Positions 61,201-64,000 of a stretch of DNA of 64,000 nucleotides are shown here, one piece after another. A model generated the notes under the pieces. It was not told the origin of the DNA and ran no database searches. It saw only the letters and a list, made by a program, of their open reading frames with translations. The stretch is from the NCBI GenBank assembly GCA_004352715.1, contig SCFE01000016.1, forward strand, positions 1,351,126 through 1,415,125. Direction: 5' to 3'. The position numbers and the translations under genes are program-made. This stretch comes from Hofstenia miamia (taxonomy: Eukaryota > Xenacoelomorpha > Acoela). Position 1 is the stretch's first letter; each line of letters begins with the position of its first letter.

Positions 61201-61213
61201 AATCTTCTGTCAT
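48886..61213 (-). CDS. hook: Hook protein (dynein/dynactin cargo adaptor), complete 19-exon gene
   Basis: Exons, 5' to 3' on the minus strand: 61213-61169, 61121-61036, 60749-60626, 60581-60449, 57573-57374, 57163-57072, 56701-56625, 56592-56519, 56468-56385, 56140-56012, 54132-53968, 53899-53769, 52119-51979, 51803-51672, 51625-51543, 49788-49688, 49380-49279, 49234-49163, 49005-48886 (TAA). All junctions are GT/AG and the phases join to 2091 nt, or 696 residues, close to vertebrate Hooks (about 720). The product matches Hook end to end by recall: N-terminal Hook/CH-fold domain (about residues 1-160, with RLLQLVLGCAI), long coiled coil (about 180-630), and a C-terminal segment with EEKLIVSAW. 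Hook proteins link endosomal or vesicle cargo, through FTS/FHIP partners in known species, to dynein-dynactin. The start is the only ATG before the conserved LSLINW helix. Exact ends of exons 6 and 18 (donors GTTAGT and GTTGGT) are the least certain. Family identity is very secure. Confidence 0.95.
49279..57573 (-). CDS. hook: Hook exons 5-17: coiled-coil region
   Basis: Thirteen exons encode residues about 130-633. Recognisable family blocks are NVLQELIARES (end of the Hook domain), LEEMSHENYRLEASK, KKLQDMSDLRRQLKLVEDKN, LRQQVESYRVKLQ, RADKAEFELKRVSEKC, LTRLTFENKQM, and MQLMETRYKEYLSKAKT with FDNLDPRN. Heptad-rich, Glu/Lys/Leu/Gln-rich composition indicates a long parallel coiled coil, which in Hook proteins makes the dimer and contacts dynactin and dynein heavy chain. 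Several exon ends are near consensus (GTAAGT, GTATGT). Introns 10 (56011-54133), 12 (53768-52120) and 15 (51542-49789) are large and carry repeats, including a hAT copy and a 470-bp duplication beside an N. Confidence 0.9.
50287..51225. repeat. 470-bp direct duplication around a single N (Hook intron 15)
   Basis: 50287-50755 and 50757-51225 appear identical and are joined by one N at 50756. They lie wholly inside intron 15, between exons at 51543 and 49788. The single N suggests an assembly join of overlapping contig ends and not a biological duplication. Confidence 0.9.
55060..55433. other. GC-rich, CpG-rich patch in Hook intron 10
   Basis: Contains CGCGCG, GCGCGGTC and several CCAAT boxes (ATTGGT/TTGGTTAG), in strong contrast to the AT-rich intron. 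Overlapping plus-strand frames (55063-55422 and 55224-55469) include RICEKCHQSPGVLRYGH with a C-x2-C pair. It is bordered on the right by the hAT terminus at 55434. It could be an old promoter, a processed or transposon-derived insert, or a host gene fragment; not resolved. Confidence 0.4.
55434..55930 (+). mobile_element. hAT element, 3'-truncated copy with transposase tail
   Basis: Starts CAGGGATCCAACATC at 55434, followed by seven or more GATTAATC motifs within 125 bp. The interior reads QVERLFSKAGYLFL (about 55790), the hAT C-terminal dimerisation signature (ERxFSxAG). It then matches the 6089-6763 copy in reverse. The right end with its own GATTAATC array is missing. It sits in intron 10 of Hook, antisense to the gene. 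Confidence 0.85.
58273..58661. repeat. 191-bp direct duplication around a single N (Hook intron 4)
   Basis: 58273-58462 and 58464-58661 flank one N at 58463. They differ by one substitution (AAATAAAAG/AAATGAAAG) and an 8-bp insertion after GAAACAG. Looks like two alleles placed in series. Confidence 0.88.
59150..60100 (+). mobile_element. Possible decayed Tc1-like insertion in Hook intron 4
   Basis: ACAGTGTCGGACACAGTAATTT at about 59151 resembles Tc1-type terminal sequence. Interior frames contain FRERHDAQNV and KNLSKICFKSVFFRWKRL in a broken ORF. The matching right terminus was not found, so this is tentative. Confidence 0.3.
60449..61213 (-). CDS. hook: Hook exons 1-4: N-terminal Hook (CH-fold) domain
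   Basis: These exons (61213-61169, 61121-61036, 60749-60626, 60581-60449) encode residues 1-129. Visible pieces in order are MTEDSHSVCLSLINW, then LSDLIDGRAISQCLYKI, then HFSLEWLSVLDF, then RIIDRVNEYYFEALG and LLQLVLGCAIKS. They follow the alpha-helices of the Hook domain in the family order. In characterised Hooks this domain and its extra helix bind the dynein light intermediate chain. Introns 1-3 are short (47, 286 and 44 bp) while intron 4 is about 2.9 kb. Exon 4 ends in phase 1 and splices to exon 5 (57573), giving DHIKIIMGLDD, which continues the family alignment across the large intron. Confidence 0.93.
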
Positions 61214-64000
61214 ACTATTCTTAGTTACATTATTTTATTGTTTTATATCATTAAACAATAATTTTTAAGAACATTTACTGAAGAACACAAGACTGTCCCT
61301 TTCAGTAAGGATTATTAATAAGCAGAGTAAAATAACAAGTTATAAGATTTAATGTTATTTCTATTTTGATCTTTTTGCTAATGCATATTAATTAATGAAC
61401 TTTAATGATGATGAAGTAAACATTAAACAGCTTATCAAACTGTCATGAAAAGTATCCCAGAGTTAAGAAAATATAATTTCTCTGCTTATTTTAGACCTTT
61501 TGGGAATATGTAGAATAGTGATATTCTGCAAGGAAATTAGAATGATTATTCAAATCTGTTATTAATATTGTTTTCTACATTTTTTAGTTGAATTTTTGTT
61601 ACCCAATGAAATGCAAAGTTTTCTAGAAAAAATGTTTTTAGGTTGTAAGCTAGTTATAATATACATAAGGGAAATAAATAAAATGTGATATTTTAGAACA
61701 TTATGAGGAAAATCATTAATGATATGTGTCTAAAAATTGTAAATCAGACTGCTTGAAATGCTTTACACTTATTTAATTGTAATTTGAAGGTCTCTATATA
61801 TGGTTAATTCCAAATAATAGGCTCTCATAATATTGTTTTAACATTTGTTTTATAGTGAATTGCATTTGCTTTATATGCAAAGAAAATAATCCCTGAAATG
61901 GATGCTTAGTTGTGAACTAACCCTAAATGCAGTGAGGCTAATATAGTCATCAATGATGTTTTTGTCATTAACTTTGCTTGAATTTTATTTTTGTAGCTGA
62001 TTTTTCTGAATTTTCTTAAAAACTACCTGGGAACAAGTTAAATTTAAAGAAGAATGATTTTTTTAATTGTGCCTTTGTCAAAGGAGTATGAAAAAATTCA
62101 TTCAATCAAAAAAAATTCAAAAGTTGTTTTTTGGTGCAACTTGCATTTAAAGTAGTCAATATTTTGATAGATATCAATATATTAATATAATTAAGTTAAT
62201 TGAGTCATAATTGTTAATTGTGAGGCTTGTCAAAAAATGTTAAAAGGAATAACTTTTTAGGGCACAACCCCTACAGAATTTAGTACTAAAATCAGTTCTT
62301 AATGATTTCTCACACCTGGTTCCACCATAGCAATAAAATATTTGCAACAAATAAATGTATATTGTAAAACAAGGGTCTTAGAAGTTCAGTATCATGTTTT
62401 TATTGGGAGAGGAGTGAGAGTGTTCAACTTAAAATTAGAAAAATATTAAATTTTCATTTGGTGCTATATTTTGAATACAGTAAGACAATAGTGACTAAGC
62501 ATGATTACATGCCATGCAAAAAGTGACCTAAATTGTAAAAACATTGATGATGAACACTGGGCAAACCTTGGGGTTTTCAACTTTGGCCTTAAAAGTGATA
62601 TTATATATATATTTCTATGTTATTTATTTGAATTTTGAAACAAATAAACATTCATTGGCTTAATTTCTAATTTATTTATTCATTTTTAGAGATGTCAGTT
62701 GATATAAAATTTTGAAAATGGCTACCATCATTACATAATGCTGTCCAACCTTGAGTGTAAATCTTTGACAATAACTAGAATGAATATGAGTTAACTAAAC
62801 TCATTACATCCATTTTAATACTCAATTAATTTAGATTCTTTTTCACCTTTATTTTTTCCAAAAATTGGTGATGTCACAAATTTATACACCTATAAAATCA
62901 AAATCAATTAATATATTTTTTCAAAAATAGCAAAGATGTAGTACAAATGTTGATCTTTCACTGTGCCAAAGTTCATTACTTAACATTTAGTAGTTTTGAA
63001 ATATAAGAGAAGGGGCTGAATTAGCCTCCTTTAGTGTATTACAGATATTTTATACATTAGTGCATTTAAAGTATAATTACATGTTTATTGAAATAGACTA
63101 GTTATTTGACTTTGTCATTAGTTAAAACATAATACATATAACAGAGGAAGAATAAAGCAGGTACAGATGATGAATCACTGAGCTTAACTTTAAATTTTTA
63201 GCTCCATTCAAGAACACCTGTAATTGAATGTAACTGACTAATCCATGTGTTAGTAGAATATCATTGTTAAGCTAATTATTGTAAATGTTGTTCCACAATT
63301 GGAGATCTTGATGATATCAAATTTGCAAGCATAAATAATGGAGAATAGCAAAAAGTTGGTCAGAGACCATTAATCTAATTACAGTTACATTGATATGTGA
63401 AATAATGTGGATTCTAATGTTTTTTCTAAATGCTTAACAAAATTTACAAAGTCTTAATAGGAAAAGGAATGCTAGTAAACAAACAAACAGCAAATGCCTT
63501 CTGAGTTTTAGTAGCTTAAACTTTTAAAATAAGCTCAATAAATAATTCATTCAGCTTATCACTTCTTCTTAACTGAGTTTATGGTTAGGATATTTCTTGA
63601 GGGAACTCTAAATTCAAATTGGTCCAAATGATCTAAGCTGGCAAGTATTAAGGGCTCTCATTGTAACCACTCTAATGCTTCTAGAAGTTGTGACATATCC
63701 AGCACTGGCACAATATCAAATTTAAGACATTGTAGCATCCACTATCAAGCATCAATGTGGGTTAAATGGTTCTTTAAAAATATTGTTTCACTTCAACTGC
63801 AGGTAGGGATGTACTCACATTAGATATTTTATGTATATATTTCTGTTATCCTTCTTATAACTGAAATAACCAAATACTATTTAGCTACTCTGCCATCATA
63901 GCTCTGCTCCATAGATGATGTTCTTGTGGCCTCTGGCCAACTCTGATCTCTGCATCTTTTCATTTGTGTTTCCACAGCTGATCTAGGTGGCCTCAAACCT
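61214..64000. other. Upstream flank of Hook, no gene recognised
   Basis: AT-rich, with no open frame long enough to note and no TE protein read. The Hook promoter must lie here. The sequence after about 63640 becomes less AT-rich (GGTAGGGATGTACTC, then CTCTGCCATCATAGCTCTGC), so a feature may start at the window edge. Confidence 0.5.

Noticed and set aside
1-64000. tRNA, rRNA genes and CRISPR arrays
   Set aside because: I scanned for tRNA B-box (GGTTCGANTCC) and for regular repeat-spacer arrays and saw none. Covariance models could still find degenerate or intron-containing tRNAs.

Overview
The window reads as a piece of an AT-rich invertebrate animal genome. It has spliced genes with GT/AG introns, long AT-rich intergenic DNA, microsatellites and many decayed transposable elements. 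The species cannot be named from the sequence. The best-supported host gene is a complete Hook gene on the minus strand (61213 down to 48886). I could assemble it as 19 exons with matching phases, giving 696 codons plus stop. Hook proteins are dynein/dynactin cargo adaptors.

Two other host genes are intronless in their coding part and paralogous: 16036-17412 (+) and 26402-27793 (-). Each encodes a secreted protein of about 460 residues with an N-terminal PAN/Apple-like cysteine pattern and a long C-terminal part I do not recognise. All 16 cysteines are shared between the two. This pair is the best candidate for an undescribed family. Three weaker pieces look like single exons of unknown genes: 40579-41044 (-), 42807-43180 (+) and 44839-45120 (+).

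The rest is mostly transposon remains. There are at least eight fragments of non-LTR retrotransposon reverse transcriptase or its C-terminus, seven of them on the minus strand (0.65-1.58, 18.0-18.3, 19.6-19.9, 34.7-35.1, 35.6, 35.9-36.9 and 39.4-39.8 kb) and one on the plus strand (29.6-30.9 kb). Also present are a DD34E Tc1-like transposase pseudogene (12.3-13.5 kb, -), a pogo/Tigger-like transposase (24.4-25.1 kb, +), a P-element/THAP9-like transposase (33.1-34.4 kb, -), and two Penelope-like 3' ends (37.7 and 41.4 kb, +; the second with a GIY-YIG domain). Two copies of one hAT element carry GATTAATCG arrays (6.1-6.8 kb, -; 55.4-55.9 kb, + inside a Hook intron). A 769-bp hAT-type MITE has matching inverted termini and a perfect 8-bp target duplication (21848-22616). 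A foldback element of about 1 kb lies at 45.9-46.9 kb.

Direct duplications are frequent: 32, 42, 188, 191, 227, 470 and 543 bp units. Those at 50.3-51.2 kb and 58.3-58.7 kb are separated by a single N and look like allelic assembly joins. The 543-bp and 188-bp tandem duplications have no N and look real. Layout: 0-16 kb repeats; 16-28 kb the inverted PAN-like gene pair around TE debris; 28-42 kb TE-dense DNA; 42-48 kb possible exons and a foldback; 48.9-61.2 kb Hook; 61.2-64 kb AT-rich DNA with nothing recognised.
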